From an uncultured Candidatus Melainabacteria bacterium (GTDB taxonomy: Bacteria > Cyanobacteriota > Vampirovibrionia > Gastranaerophilales > Gastranaerophilaceae), in assembly GCA_937891325.1 (NCBI GenBank), contig CALAFU010000278.1:1-14909 (forward strand): DNA of 14,909 nt, written 5' to 3'. The notes under the pieces were generated by a model. The model was not told the DNA's origin, searched no databases, and saw only the letters and a list, made by a program, of their open reading frames with translations. Of this stretch, positions 1-7,306 are shown in pieces. Position 1 is the stretch's first letter; the number at the start of each line of letters is the position of its first letter. A program made the position numbers and the translations under genes.

Positions 1-57
1 AAGCTTTTGGAGAGTGGTTTGGAAGTCATTATTTCATGTTATGGTGGTAGCAAATAA
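1..57 (+). CDS. C-terminal end of an upstream gene (partial)
   Basis: Frame 1 is open from the first base and ends at TAA (55-57), giving 18 residues that finish CYGGSK. The stop lies 2 nt before the ATG of the next gene, the tight spacing seen throughout this strand, which is why it is taken as a real gene end. Nothing can be said about function from so short a fragment. Confidence 0.5.
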   Translation, partial: KLLESGLEVIISCYGGSK

Positions 58-59
58 TC

Positions 60-266
60 ATGAAGATGTTTATTTTAAATTTATCAAAATTTCAATTGAT
101 GTTTACAGTAGTAACTTCATTGGTTGTGTTGTCACAGGTTTTTGATGAATCAGAAGAAAGCATTTTCATTTTTCAAATTTATATGTTGTTTAACACTTTA
201 TCTGTGATTTTATATTTGTTTGGTGATATTGTTGCTGAAGAATATGAAATTGTTGATAAGCAATAA
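60..266 (+). CDS. small two-helix membrane protein
   Basis: This encodes a 68-residue protein with two hydrophobic stretches, about residues 11-28 and 35-56, separated by a short acidic turn (DESEES) and followed by an acidic, hydrophilic C-terminus. It would sit in the inner membrane as a helical hairpin. The ATG at 60 follows the upstream stop by 2 nt and a second ATG lies at 66; no strong ribosome binding site is visible, so coupling to the upstream gene is likely. Size and topology would allow a holin-like or other phage membrane role, but no holin hallmark or adjacent lysin is seen, so no function is assigned. Confidence 0.65.
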   Translation: MKMFILNLSKFQLMFTVVTSLVVLSQVFDESEESIFIFQIYMLFNTLSVILYLFGDIVAEEYEIVDKQ

Positions 267-286
267 AGTTTAGAAGGAATGTACTA

Positions 287-634
287 ATGGGAAGAAAAGC
301 TAAATATACACCTGAAGAAAGAAAAGAACGTGCTAAAGAGTATCGTAAAAACTATTATAAGAATATGCCTGAAGAAAAGAAAGCAGAATATAGAAAACGT
401 TTTTACGAATATTTGAAAAAGCGTCGGCAGAACCGTACTGAAGAACAGATCGCTAAAGACAAAGAAAAAAGTCATCAGAGTTATAAAAAGTATATTTCTG
501 TTCCAGAAAATCGTGCAAAATCAAATCAGCGAGCAAAAGAGTATTATCAAAGTCATAAAAAAGAAATTTTAGAGAAACAGCGGCAACGTTATGTAAATAT
601 GACTTCTAAAGATAAAGATAAAGATAAAGATTAA
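287..634 (+). CDS. small highly basic helical protein with Lys-Asp repeat tail
   Basis: This 115-residue protein is extremely rich in Lys, Arg, Glu and Tyr and predicted largely helical. It contains loosely repeated units of the form K/R-x-Y-Y/R-x(3-4)-K/E (for example KEYRKNYYKN, KKYISVPENR, KEYYQSHKKE). Such basic Tyr/Lys repeats occur in phage nucleic-acid-binding proteins and in the linker parts of some HNH endonucleases, but no HNH or other catalytic motif is present. The C-terminus is (Lys-Asp)4, encoded by four exact AAAGAT repeats. AAGGA lies about 10 nt upstream of the ATG. The stop TAA shares its last base with the next ATG. DNA or RNA binding is plausible from charge alone. Confidence 0.7.
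   Translation: MGRKAKYTPEERKERAKEYRKNYYKNMPEEKKAEYRKRFYEYLKKRRQNRTEEQIAKDKEKSHQSYKKYISVPENRAKSNQRAKEYYQSHKKEILEKQRQRYVNMTSKDKDKDKD
608..631 (+). repeat. four tandem AAAGAT hexamers
   Basis: Four perfect AAAGAT units form the last eight sense codons (Lys-Asp x4) of the basic protein, immediately before its TAA stop. Because the unit is 6 nt, copy-number slippage would change the tail length without shifting the frame. Confidence 0.9.
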
Positions 635-1077
635 TGCGATTGTTAATGCCGAACGAGTGGACAGCATCATTGTGTTCAAACAAAGTTGTAGTCAACCGTT
701 TAATACAATATCAAAGTTCATCTGAACAATACTTTTTAGATAGTACTAATGAACACTTTAAGAAGATTCTTAAGGTGATTCAAAGTCATTGCTATACATA
801 TATTGTTGAATGTTTAAAACAAAATTCTGGTGGTCGTTGTTGCAACGGCAAAAATACGTTTGTTCAAATTTGGGATATGCCAAAATGTCAAACAAGTATT
901 AATTCTATTTGGGTACAAGTTTATACTAAAGGAAGACGTGCATATTATGCCCATGAAGATTGTTTTAAGAGGTCACATATTGCATTCGAAGAGTTGCGTT
1001 TCATTACTGATGAATACACAAAAACACGATATATTGTTTTAAAAGAATGTGGTGAAGTTGTTTTGGAGTCTATTTGA
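634..1077 (+). CDS. uncharacterised protein with Cys/His pairs
   Basis: This encodes a 147-residue protein of no recognised family. The ATG at 634 overlaps the upstream TAA by 1 nt (TAATG); a second in-frame ATG at 646 is an alternative start. Cys69-Cys70, Cys85 and the pair His107-x2-Cys110 (in a YYAHEDC context, after a Trp-containing strand) could form a CC/C...HxxC zinc site, but spacing matches no family known to me. The middle (about 75-145) looks mainly beta. It belongs to the run of small genes 60-1980. A zinc-stabilised small phage protein is a guess only. Confidence 0.6.
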   Translation: MRLLMPNEWTASLCSNKVVVNRLIQYQSSSEQYFLDSTNEHFKKILKVIQSHCYTYIVECLKQNSGGRCCNGKNTFVQIWDMPKCQTSINSIWVQVYTKGRRAYYAHEDCFKRSHIAFEELRFITDEYTKTRYIVLKECGEVVLESI

Positions 1078-1079
1078 TT

Positions 1080-1439
1080 ATGGAAAATTATAATTTAAAA
1101 GCCGGAGAGCTTCTTGAGCTGGCAGAAGGTGAATATGAGGATTATTTTGTATTCATTAAGCGTGTAGTTTTGAAAGATTTTAATATTCAAGATGAAGCTA
1201 AAAGTTATATTGAAGAATGTGGTGATACAATTAATCTTTATGGATTCATAGAGCAGCTTGATGATAAAGGTTTTACAAAAGAAATTGAAGTACATAATTT
1301 TTATGTTAGTAACGGTTATGTTGATAATCATCAAGATTTTGATTGGTTCGGTAACTTTAGCGAAGAAGAAGTAAAAGAGCACGTTGATGCGTACTATAAT
1401 GATGAAGGTGAAATAGTAGAAGATGAAGAAGAGAATTAA
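1080..1439 (+). CDS. acidic uncharacterised protein
   Basis: The product is about 119 residues, strongly acidic, ending in a run of Glu/Asp (VEDEEEN). No known domain is recognised. The start is ambiguous: ATG at 1080 lies 2 nt after the upstream TGA, while an in-frame TTG at 1074 would overlap that stop; GGAG at 1065-1068 is 5 nt from the TTG and 11 nt from the ATG. ATG is chosen because every other gene here uses ATG. Its 3' end overlaps the YopX gene by 17 nt. Small acidic phage proteins often act by contacting host factors, but nothing here shows that. Confidence 0.6.
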   Translation: MENYNLKAGELLELAEGEYEDYFVFIKRVVLKDFNIQDEAKSYIEECGDTINLYGFIEQLDDKGFTKEIEVHNFYVSNGYVDNHQDFDWFGNFSEEEVKEHVDAYYNDEGEIVEDEEEN

Positions 1440-1980
1440 GTTTCGAGTTTGGGATAAACGCAATCGAGAATATTGGTCTTTTGATAAAATTGAAGATAAA
1501 TATGATTGGTTGACGGATGATACTGATTCAACAGAAAAAAACTTTATCATCATTGAGAAAAATACTGGAATGTGTGATTCCTACGGCCATGACATTTATG
1601 AGAATGGTTGCGTTGATATTGAAAAGATCGGAATGTGTGTTGTTCGTATGAACAATAAAACAAGCACATGGTCTTTTGTTTTATCAAAAAGAAATAAACC
1701 TGATCGTTGGTTCAGTGTTGAAGATGTGAAAGATATGACTAAACGAACTGTAGGGAATATTCATGTTTACGAAAAGAATGTAATCAAACCAGTTGCACGT
1801 TGTATTGGTGGTTATGCTTTACGAAAAGATTATATTGAGTATGAACTTGATAGTTTGTTGTCAGACTTAATGGATCATGAAAACGTTGCTGTCAGTCGTA
1901 AATTTTTAAAGAAGATCAAAACAAAATTAATGCGTTTAAACGAAAAGAAACATAAATCAAATCGCATGACACGACTTTAA
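1423..1980 (+). CDS. YopX-domain phage protein with basic C-terminal extension
   Basis: Residues 4-18 (IKFRVWDKRNREYW), 48-62 (TG-x-CDSYGHDIYENG) and 110-119 (VGNIHVYEKN) match the three conserved blocks of the YopX family: the KFRVWD start, the TGxxDxxGxxIYEGD loop and the xGNIYEN end. YopX proteins are about 120-140 residues and common in phages and prophages, with no firmly established biochemical role. This one is 185 residues because of a Lys/Arg-rich extension (about 125-185) that is probably helical and could bind nucleic acid. The loop usually reads YEGD; here it is YENG, a small departure. The ATG overlaps the preceding gene by 17 nt; AAGGTG at 1405-1410 is a weak, distant ribosome binding site. 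Confidence 0.85.
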   Translation: MKKRIKFRVWDKRNREYWSFDKIEDKYDWLTDDTDSTEKNFIIIEKNTGMCDSYGHDIYENGCVDIEKIGMCVVRMNNKTSTWSFVLSKRNKPDRWFSVEDVKDMTKRTVGNIHVYEKNVIKPVARCIGGYALRKDYIEYELDSLLSDLMDHENVAVSRKFLKKIKTKLMRLNEKKHKSNRMTRL

Positions 1981-2031
1981 CAAGTGTTAAAAATGTTCTT
2001 TAATTTGCTATTTTAACTAAAGGTTTTTAAG

Positions 2032-2697
2032 ATGTTTGACCAAAATACAGTTGTTCATTTTGAGAATGAAAATAAAGAAGATATCAAAAAAGTATTAGAT
2101 GAATTGTTTGCATATGAAGAAACTCTAGAAGACAATTCGAATGTTAAGCTTGATTTGAAAGGAAAAAGTCTTGACACAATTGCTTTTGTTTTGAAAGAAG
2201 CACTGAATAATCCTGAATTAAAAAACATTCAGTTGTTAACAAACGTATTGTGTCTGTTGAAGTCATATTTTACATTTGATTCCAGCTTTTTTGAATCTGA
2301 AGATATTTATGTTAATAAATCAGTTGAATTGGTTGATTTGAAACGCCGTCTGAAAGATGACATCAATAAAGTTTCACGGCAAGTAGCTATTTATTTTCTG
2401 TCAATTTGTAGATCGTTGAACAAGGTTGAATATACTATGCTTGATTCATACAGGCCGTTGCCGAACCTTTACCATACACTCTTCTTGACAACAGATATGG
2501 TTACCATTAGCAGCATTTTATGTGATGTTAAAGATGGTTCTTTTTCTGAATGTTCATTGGTTCGAGATGCTAATTTATACTTTAATTCTATTATGAGTAA
2601 GTATCGTATTGGCAATGAAATGATGAATGAATTCTTAAGACCAATCTTAAAACAGTTTCAGAAAGAAGACGGTGTAGAAAATGAAAAAGCTGATTAA
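2032..2697 (+). CDS. uncharacterised helical protein
   Basis: This encodes a 221-residue, mainly helical soluble protein of no recognised family, without signal peptide or membrane span. It begins a new gene block after the 51-nt gap 1981-2031, with AAAGG (2019-2023) 8 nt before the ATG. Its last 17 nt overlap the start of the Ser/Cys-tail gene, so the two are probably translated together and may act together. It carries a few scattered cysteines but no metal-binding pattern. Position suggests membership in the operon continuing to the radical SAM genes; function unknown. Confidence 0.7.
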   Translation: MFDQNTVVHFENENKEDIKKVLDELFAYEETLEDNSNVKLDLKGKSLDTIAFVLKEALNNPELKNIQLLTNVLCLLKSYFTFDSSFFESEDIYVNKSVELVDLKRRLKDDINKVSRQVAIYFLSICRSLNKVEYTMLDSYRPLPNLYHTLFLTTDMVTISSILCDVKDGSFSECSLVRDANLYFNSIMSKYRIGNEMMNEFLRPILKQFQKEDGVENEKAD

Positions 2698-3337
2698 GTA
2701 TAATGATCTAATTGAGTATGCTTTAACATATATTTCATCAGTTTGTGAAAACATTGATGGCATGAAGTCATCTGTTCCTGATGATGTTAAAAATGGTTAT
2801 ACACGCGTTCTTGCTAACAACGGTAAACATTCTATCACAATGGTAGTTTCTGATGGTACTGTTGCACAAGTTGCTTCTTCTACTGTTCGTTCTGAATTGA
2901 CTAGCTTTTTGTCAACATATGGTGTATATTCAAAAGCAGGTACTTTGATTAATGCTAAAGGTGTTTTGAATTTCTTTAACTATTTAGCGTCCTTCATTAG
3001 TGGACATGTGTTTACTGTTGTAAATAATGTATCGGGAAACAAGTGTTGTATTTATAAATCAGGTGCAGTTACTGTTTCAGGTGTTGCTAAATTGTCAGAA
3101 GAAATCAATTCTGATCCTGAACGCCATGAAGTAATTTTTACGACAACACATAACGAATATAATCTGGCATCTTTAGCTGAAGCTTTGAAGAATGTGACAA
3201 GTGTTAAAAGTGTAAATACATTGATTAATTATGCATGTTCATCTTCATCATCTTCATCAAGTTCATCTTGCAGTTGTTCGAGCAGTTCAAGTTGTTGTAG
3301 TTCATCTTCTTCATACATTGTCTATATGATGATTTAA
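2681..3337 (+). CDS. protein with 26-residue Ser/Cys-only C-terminal tail; candidate modification substrate
   Basis: The 218-residue product has a globular part (1-185) and a low-complexity tail (186-211) of 21 Ser and 5 Cys only, followed by the hydrophobic end YIVYMMI. Tail order is C-S10-C-S-C-S5-CC-S5. Ser codons in the tail are mixed (TCA, TCT, AGT, TCG, AGC), so the tract is not simple microsatellite growth and seems kept at protein level. The globular part is paralogous to the next gene: an N-terminal helix with CENI/CANI, a middle block with Gly-Asn-Lys before a strand (SGNKCCIY / TGNKWVVY) and a LSEEI/LSDDI motif. No known family is recognised. Immediately downstream lie four radical SAM genes, so the tail could be a substrate for thioether or other post-translational chemistry; glycosylation, disulfide cross-linking or a structural surface role are alternatives. 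Confidence 0.75.
   Translation: MKKLIKYNDLIEYALTYISSVCENIDGMKSSVPDDVKNGYTRVLANNGKHSITMVVSDGTVAQVASSTVRSELTSFLSTYGVYSKAGTLINAKGVLNFFNYLASFISGHVFTVVNNVSGNKCCIYKSGAVTVSGVAKLSEEINSDPERHEVIFTTTHNEYNLASLAEALKNVTSVKSVNTLINYACSSSSSSSSSSCSCSSSSSCCSSSSSYIVYMMI
3236..3313 (+). repeat. Ser/Cys low-complexity coding tract
   Basis: This 78-nt stretch encodes residues 186-211 of the preceding protein, using only Ser and Cys codons. Of the 21 Ser codons, 15 are TCN and 6 AGY. TCN and AGY cannot interconvert by one silent change, which argues for selection on the amino-acid sequence. Confidence 0.9.
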
Positions 3338-3347
3338 TAGGTGCAAT

Positions 3348-3908
3348 ATGGATATTACATATAGCAACATCACAACAACAATGCTAAATAAGTTGATAGC
3401 AATGTGTGCTAATATCAATAATTATGGCAACATTGACGCTTGTTTTAAAGCAGGTTTTTCTGTCAATGTAAAGGTACCTCATACATATACTGCTCCAGGC
3501 TCTGGCGGTAGGGTAGAATACGTACCTATTTCAAATTATTCATTGACAGGCAATGCGGTTCCGCAACAAACCGCTGCAAATTTAACAAATGATTATAATG
3601 CATTTATTGCAAAATTAGGTTTAAATTTGAATGCAAAATGTACTGTTAACGGTATATTTTATTTGTTAGAAAATATTGTAGAATTTGCTAAAAGCAATAT
3701 TTTTTTCGCAACTAGCATATATACAGGCAATAAATGGGTTGTTTATATACCTTCTAACGAATCTGTGCGTGTACACAATGCATCTGAACTGTCTGATGAT
3801 ATCGTAAGAGAAAACCCTGTCACTAAAATTATTGAAGAGTATGTAACCGCAATTCGTAATCGTATTCGTGCATACCCAGCTATATATACATTTAAGATTG
3901 TAAAGTAG
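3348..3908 (+). CDS. tail-less paralogue of the Ser/Cys-tail protein
   Basis: This 186-residue protein aligns by eye along most of its length with the globular part of the upstream product: similar N-terminal helix (LIAMCANINNYG), a central helical block, the Gly-Asn-Lys strand (TGNKWVVYIPS) and the LSDDI motif. It lacks the Ser/Cys tail and ends in a basic segment (RNRIRAYPAIYTFKIVK). An insertion around residues 44-60 is Gly/Pro/Tyr-rich. It ends at TAG with a second in-frame TAG two codons later, evidence that TAG is a stop here. GGTG lies shortly before its ATG. Function is unknown; the duplicate may be an unmodified partner of the tailed protein. Confidence 0.7.
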   Translation: MDITYSNITTTMLNKLIAMCANINNYGNIDACFKAGFSVNVKVPHTYTAPGSGGRVEYVPISNYSLTGNAVPQQTAANLTNDYNAFIAKLGLNLNAKCTVNGIFYLLENIVEFAKSNIFFATSIYTGNKWVVYIPSNESVRVHNASELSDDIVRENPVTKIIEEYVTAIRNRIRAYPAIYTFKIVK

Positions 3909-3919
3909 AGGTAGTTTTT

Positions 3920-4558
3920 ATGAAAAAGTTTAATCTGAAATTGGGAAATAACTTTTGTCCTTTTTGTGGAAGTGAATTAACATATAACGATGAATATAAA
4001 GTAGTTTATTGCAAAACATGTAAAGAAAATGGACATACTGTTCAGTTTAAATATAAAGATGATCCGCAAGAAGCTTTTGATTATGCCAATACACGTAATG
4101 GTGAAAATGAGCTTTTAGAAAAGTTGCAAGACCTTTATGCATACTTAAAACAGTTAGGTATTGAAGGCCAGAATCTTGAAGATATTTCTGTGGCATCTGA
4201 AGGTGAATTGCCAAACAATGGTTGGATTATCACTGAAGAAGCTGTTGCATTGCCTTGCGAAGAACCTCATGATGAAATGTATTCGCATTTAGTTACAGAC
4301 AAAACCATTAATTTATCTGATCGTCAAGAAGTCTGCAATGTCATTCATTGTATTAATGTTACATATGTAATGAAAGTCCTTGACATATACATTCCAAAAA
4401 GATATAATGCAAAACAGAAAGAAGTTTTAACAAAGGTTTGCTCAAAGTATCCGAAAGATACTAAAATTGAAGTCGAATATTTGACAGAAGCTAAAGGCAA
4501 ACAGTTTGAAACTTTTGATGGGTTAAGTGACTTTTTACTATTTTTGGATACAATCTAA
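3920..4558 (+). CDS. zinc-ribbon protein heading the radical SAM operon
   Basis: Residues 13-34 form a CPFC-x14-CKTC zinc ribbon (Cys13, 16, 31, 34). The remaining part of the 212-residue protein is acidic and helical up to about 110, then a mixed alpha/beta domain without recognised homology. The ATG is preceded by GAGGT (3908-3912) at 7 nt, one of the clearest ribosome binding sites in this block and probably the entry point for the coupled genes downstream. Its TAA overlaps the ATG of the first radical SAM gene (TAATG). Zinc ribbons often mediate protein or nucleic-acid contacts, so an adaptor or substrate-binding subunit for the radical SAM enzymes is possible but unproven. Confidence 0.75.
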   Translation: MKKFNLKLGNNFCPFCGSELTYNDEYKVVYCKTCKENGHTVQFKYKDDPQEAFDYANTRNGENELLEKLQDLYAYLKQLGIEGQNLEDISVASEGELPNNGWIITEEAVALPCEEPHDEMYSHLVTDKTINLSDRQEVCNVIHCINVTYVMKVLDIYIPKRYNAKQKEVLTKVCSKYPKDTKIEVEYLTEAKGKQFETFDGLSDFLLFLDTI

Positions 4559-5421
4559 TGGATATCAAACCAATCACGGAATTTCTTCTTTGGGATAATT
4601 GCAATAACAATTGTAAGTTTTGTTTTCAACGGAAGAATCCAAGATTGTTTTCATTAGAGGAACAAGAACAAATTCTTGACAATGTGTTAAGGTTTCTTAA
4701 TTCAGATGAATATATAAAAGGAAGTCATGTACTCGTTGTTGGCGGTGAACTATTTGATCGTGATCGCGGGTTCATGCTTCCTTTTTTTGAACAGATTATT
4801 GAAAAAATGTTGTCTGACGACATTGATATTCTGTATTTGAATACGAATTTGATTTACGATCAAACATATTCAACAATGTTGAAACCTGTTTTAAAAATGT
4901 TCGATGCAAATAGTCTGTTTGACAGATTAAAGTTCACAACATCTTTTGATATTGCCGGAAGGTTTAAAACGAAACAGGCACGTTCATTAGTATTGTCAAA
5001 CCTATTGTTGTTAAAAGATGATTTTCCTAATCTTCGAACTGTTGTTAACATCATCTTAACAAAACAGTTTTGTGAAAGTGTTATCAATGAAAAGTTTGAC
5101 ATCTTTCATTTCATGGAATCGTTTAATGTTAATACAAATCTAATTCCATACATTGTGTTGAATAAAGAGTTGTGTGCTGATAGAGAAACGATATTTGAAG
5201 CTTTAAGGAAGATTAATGAACAGCACCCTGAATATATCAGACAATACGTAGATAATATGGATTTGAGACATAAAAGGTATCTGTATGCTTGCTATCCAGA
5301 TAATTTAAAATTGTGCAGTTGTGATGATTCAGAATGTGGCCATTCTGTAAACTTTAAGAAATATAGCGATGACCATGAAGCATGTTTTGTTTGTGATTTA
5401 AAGAGAGTTTTTGATCTATGA
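4558..5421 (+). CDS. radical SAM enzyme, copy 1 of 4
   Basis: The 287-residue protein carries the radical SAM [4Fe-4S] motif C-x3-C-x2-C at Cys15, Cys19 and Cys22 (NCNNNCKFCF), followed by GGE at 62-64, which in this superfamily contacts the SAM amino group. These enzymes split SAM to a 5'-deoxyadenosyl radical. Further conserved points shared with the three paralogues are TNL (about 96-98), S-F/Y-D-x3-R-F (129-136) and a V/I-L/V-T-x3-F segment near 166-171. The C-terminus is Cys/His rich: Cys253, 255, 260, His262, Cys276, 279, of the form CGHS...C-x2-C, resembling a reduced SPASM/twitch auxiliary-cluster or metal site. The start overlaps the zinc-ribbon gene by 1 nt and the end overlaps copy 2 by 4 nt. 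The substrate is unknown; a peptide-modifying role is inferred from context. Confidence 0.9.
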   Translation: MDIKPITEFLLWDNCNNNCKFCFQRKNPRLFSLEEQEQILDNVLRFLNSDEYIKGSHVLVVGGELFDRDRGFMLPFFEQIIEKMLSDDIDILYLNTNLIYDQTYSTMLKPVLKMFDANSLFDRLKFTTSFDIAGRFKTKQARSLVLSNLLLLKDDFPNLRTVVNIILTKQFCESVINEKFDIFHFMESFNVNTNLIPYIVLNKELCADRETIFEALRKINEQHPEYIRQYVDNMDLRHKRYLYACYPDNLKLCSCDDSECGHSVNFKKYSDDHEACFVCDLKRVFDL

Positions 5422-6374
5422 CTAAAGTAAACACAAATGTAGTAGATTGTGGTGAACATCGTTTTCTACAATTTAATTTATGGAAAGATTGCAATAATAA
5501 TTGTGAATTTTGTTTTTATCGTGGTCACAAATTGTTATCAAATGAAAAGAAAATTTCATCAATCAATTTTGTTAAAGAAAGATTGTTGGATTTGGAAGAA
5601 TCTGATTTCTATAATGAAATTGGTTTCATTGGTGGTGAGTTTTTTGATAATCAGATTGAAGATGAATCTGTGAAAAAGGCTTTTTACAAATTATTTGATA
5701 TTTTAAAAGACAAACGAGAGCGCGGAAAGCTTGACCGTATTTATATTACAACTAATCTGATTTTTGATTCGAACAGATTGTTGAGACCGTTTCTTGACTA
5801 CTTAAAAGAATTAAATTTATTAGATATCACATTGTTGTGTACTTCATATGATTTGAAGTATCGGTTTCATAATGAAAAAGCATTACAGTTGTGGCAAACC
5901 AATATGGTTGAATTGTCAAAAGATTATAACACAATGATTCATACAGAGATTATTGTGACGCAAGCATTTATTGACGCTGTAATGAAGGGAACATTTAATA
6001 TTGAAGAGTTCTGTGAAAAATACAACACACGTATTGATTATATTGAACCATCTTCAGGGTTTTATTTTTATGATAAAAAAGAGTGTGAGAAGGAAGTTAA
6101 AGACTTCTTCCCAAAACGTGAAGATTTCTTAAACTTTATTCAATATACAGCAATTGATAACCATTGGATTGATTTAACAAAATTCTTATCAATGCGCATT
6201 CGTTCTGATACGTTATATTGTCATTTAAAAGGACAGTGGCGAAAATTAGAAGGTCGTCGATCTCAATACATTTGTCCAACTTTAGGTTTGTATAATGTGA
6301 CATATGAGAATGGTTATTGTGATTCAAAAGAGTCAATGGTTGAAGATGTTAATGCATTTTTAGGTAGTGTTTAA
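5418..6374 (+). CDS. radical SAM enzyme, copy 2 of 4
   Basis: This 318-residue paralogue has C-x3-C-x2-C at Cys25, 29 and 32 (DCNNNCEFCF), GGE at 72-74, TNL, and the family motif TSYDLKYRFH. A longer N-terminus precedes the cluster motif by about ten residues compared with copy 1. It alone lacks the CGHS...C-x2-C ending; instead it has Cys268, 286 and 301 spread through a Gly/Tyr-rich C-terminus, so an auxiliary metal site, if present, is built differently. FFPKRED near the last third is shared with copies 3 and 4. It overlaps copy 1 by ATGA and copy 3 by one base (TAATG), so the four are expected in equal amounts. Substrate unknown. Confidence 0.9.
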   Translation: MTKVNTNVVDCGEHRFLQFNLWKDCNNNCEFCFYRGHKLLSNEKKISSINFVKERLLDLEESDFYNEIGFIGGEFFDNQIEDESVKKAFYKLFDILKDKRERGKLDRIYITTNLIFDSNRLLRPFLDYLKELNLLDITLLCTSYDLKYRFHNEKALQLWQTNMVELSKDYNTMIHTEIIVTQAFIDAVMKGTFNIEEFCEKYNTRIDYIEPSSGFYFYDKKECEKEVKDFFPKREDFLNFIQYTAIDNHWIDLTKFLSMRIRSDTLYCHLKGQWRKLEGRRSQYICPTLGLYNVTYENGYCDSKESMVEDVNAFLGSV

Positions 6375-7306
6375 TGGGAAAAATGGTGCAATATTCGATG
6401 TGGTCTAATTGCAGCAATCATTGTGATTTCTGTTTAATTCGTGACCATCATCACTATACGAAAAAAGAGCAGGTTGCTAATATTCGTAGGATTCGCGAAA
6501 ACATCAAGCATGTTGATTGGCAAAATGAATTTTCATACGGAATTTCTTTATTAGGTGGTGAATTGTATTTCATTACAGATAAAGAAGTGCAAGATGAATT
6601 CATGCTGTTAATTAATGATATCATTGATAATATTCTGTTAAAAGTTGATAATGAATTCTGTCGATATTCATCCGTTACAAATGGCTTGTATGATCCAACG
6701 TTTCTTTTTCGTGTAATTGATGAAATTAAAAACCGTGCAGGTATTGAAAAGGTTGATATTAACTTTTCATACGATTTGAAATACAGATATCATTCTGAAG
6801 AAAGAAGAAAACTTGCTTTAGAAAATATTAACAAATTTCATGACCGATACAACTATCGTGTTGGTGTTCAGATGATTGTTACACAACATTTGATTAATTT
6901 ATGTAAATCAGGTGAATTTAATGTAGCCGAATTTGTTGAAAAAGAAATTCCTGGTTGTGTGTTGTCATTGTTGTACCCGCACCCTGTTCAGACAGGAAAT
7001 AAACTCCCAGATTTTTTCTTTAAACGTGAAGATCTGTTTTGGTTTGTCGATTACTTAAGAGAAAATTGTCTTGATACGTATTATAATTTTTTGTATAGTA
7101 CAAAAAATTCCGGAACTTTTAAATATACAGGGTTCCTTGACAGAACATCTAAAGGATTAAAACACCTTGATCAACAACCAACTTTATCTGATGGTAAAGA
7201 AGAGTTAAGTGAATGCGGACATTCTGTTTTGTATAAATGCTATTCTGATAGTAATGACTGTATGTTGTGTGATTTGGAATTACTAGAAGCGGATATTAAT
7301 TCATGA
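6374..7306 (+). CDS. radical SAM enzyme, copy 3 of 4
   Basis: This 310-residue paralogue has C-x3-C-x2-C at Cys13, 17 and 20 (NCSNHCDFC), GGE at 61-63, the family motif SYDLKYRYH, and FFFKRED in the C-terminal third. A His-rich patch (RDHHHY) directly follows the cluster motif, unlike the other copies. The C-terminal Cys/His motif is present: Cys281, His283, Cys289, Cys296 and Cys299 (ECGHS...CMLCD). It starts on the last base of copy 2 and overlaps copy 4 by 4 nt (ATGA). It belongs to the same unknown pathway; the four enzymes could act on different positions of one substrate or as hetero-oligomers. Confidence 0.9.
   Translation: MGKMVQYSMWSNCSNHCDFCLIRDHHHYTKKEQVANIRRIRENIKHVDWQNEFSYGISLLGGELYFITDKEVQDEFMLLINDIIDNILLKVDNEFCRYSSVTNGLYDPTFLFRVIDEIKNRAGIEKVDINFSYDLKYRYHSEERRKLALENINKFHDRYNYRVGVQMIVTQHLINLCKSGEFNVAEFVEKEIPGCVLSLLYPHPVQTGNKLPDFFFKREDLFWFVDYLRENCLDTYYNFLYSTKNSGTFKYTGFLDRTSKGLKHLDQQPTLSDGKEELSECGHSVLYKCYSDSNDCMLCDLELLEADINS

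Noticed and set aside
1..6. HindIII site AAGCTT exactly at the window start
   Set aside because: Probably just where the sequence was cut or windowed; it has no biological meaning here.
830..1042. 70-codon forward frame inside the gene at 634-1077
   Set aside because: Lies wholly inside another gene in a different frame, with no good ribosome binding site.
1095..1553. 152-codon open frame on the minus strand
   Set aside because: It is antisense to the acidic protein and the YopX gene, has a low-complexity Phe/Ile/Asn composition typical of reverse reading of AT-rich genes, and has no ribosome binding site.
1986..2014. Possible promoter TGCTATTTT before 2032
   Set aside because: The TGC-TAT extended start resembles the 12346 promoter, but the -10 matches only 4 of 6 and no -35 is convincing.
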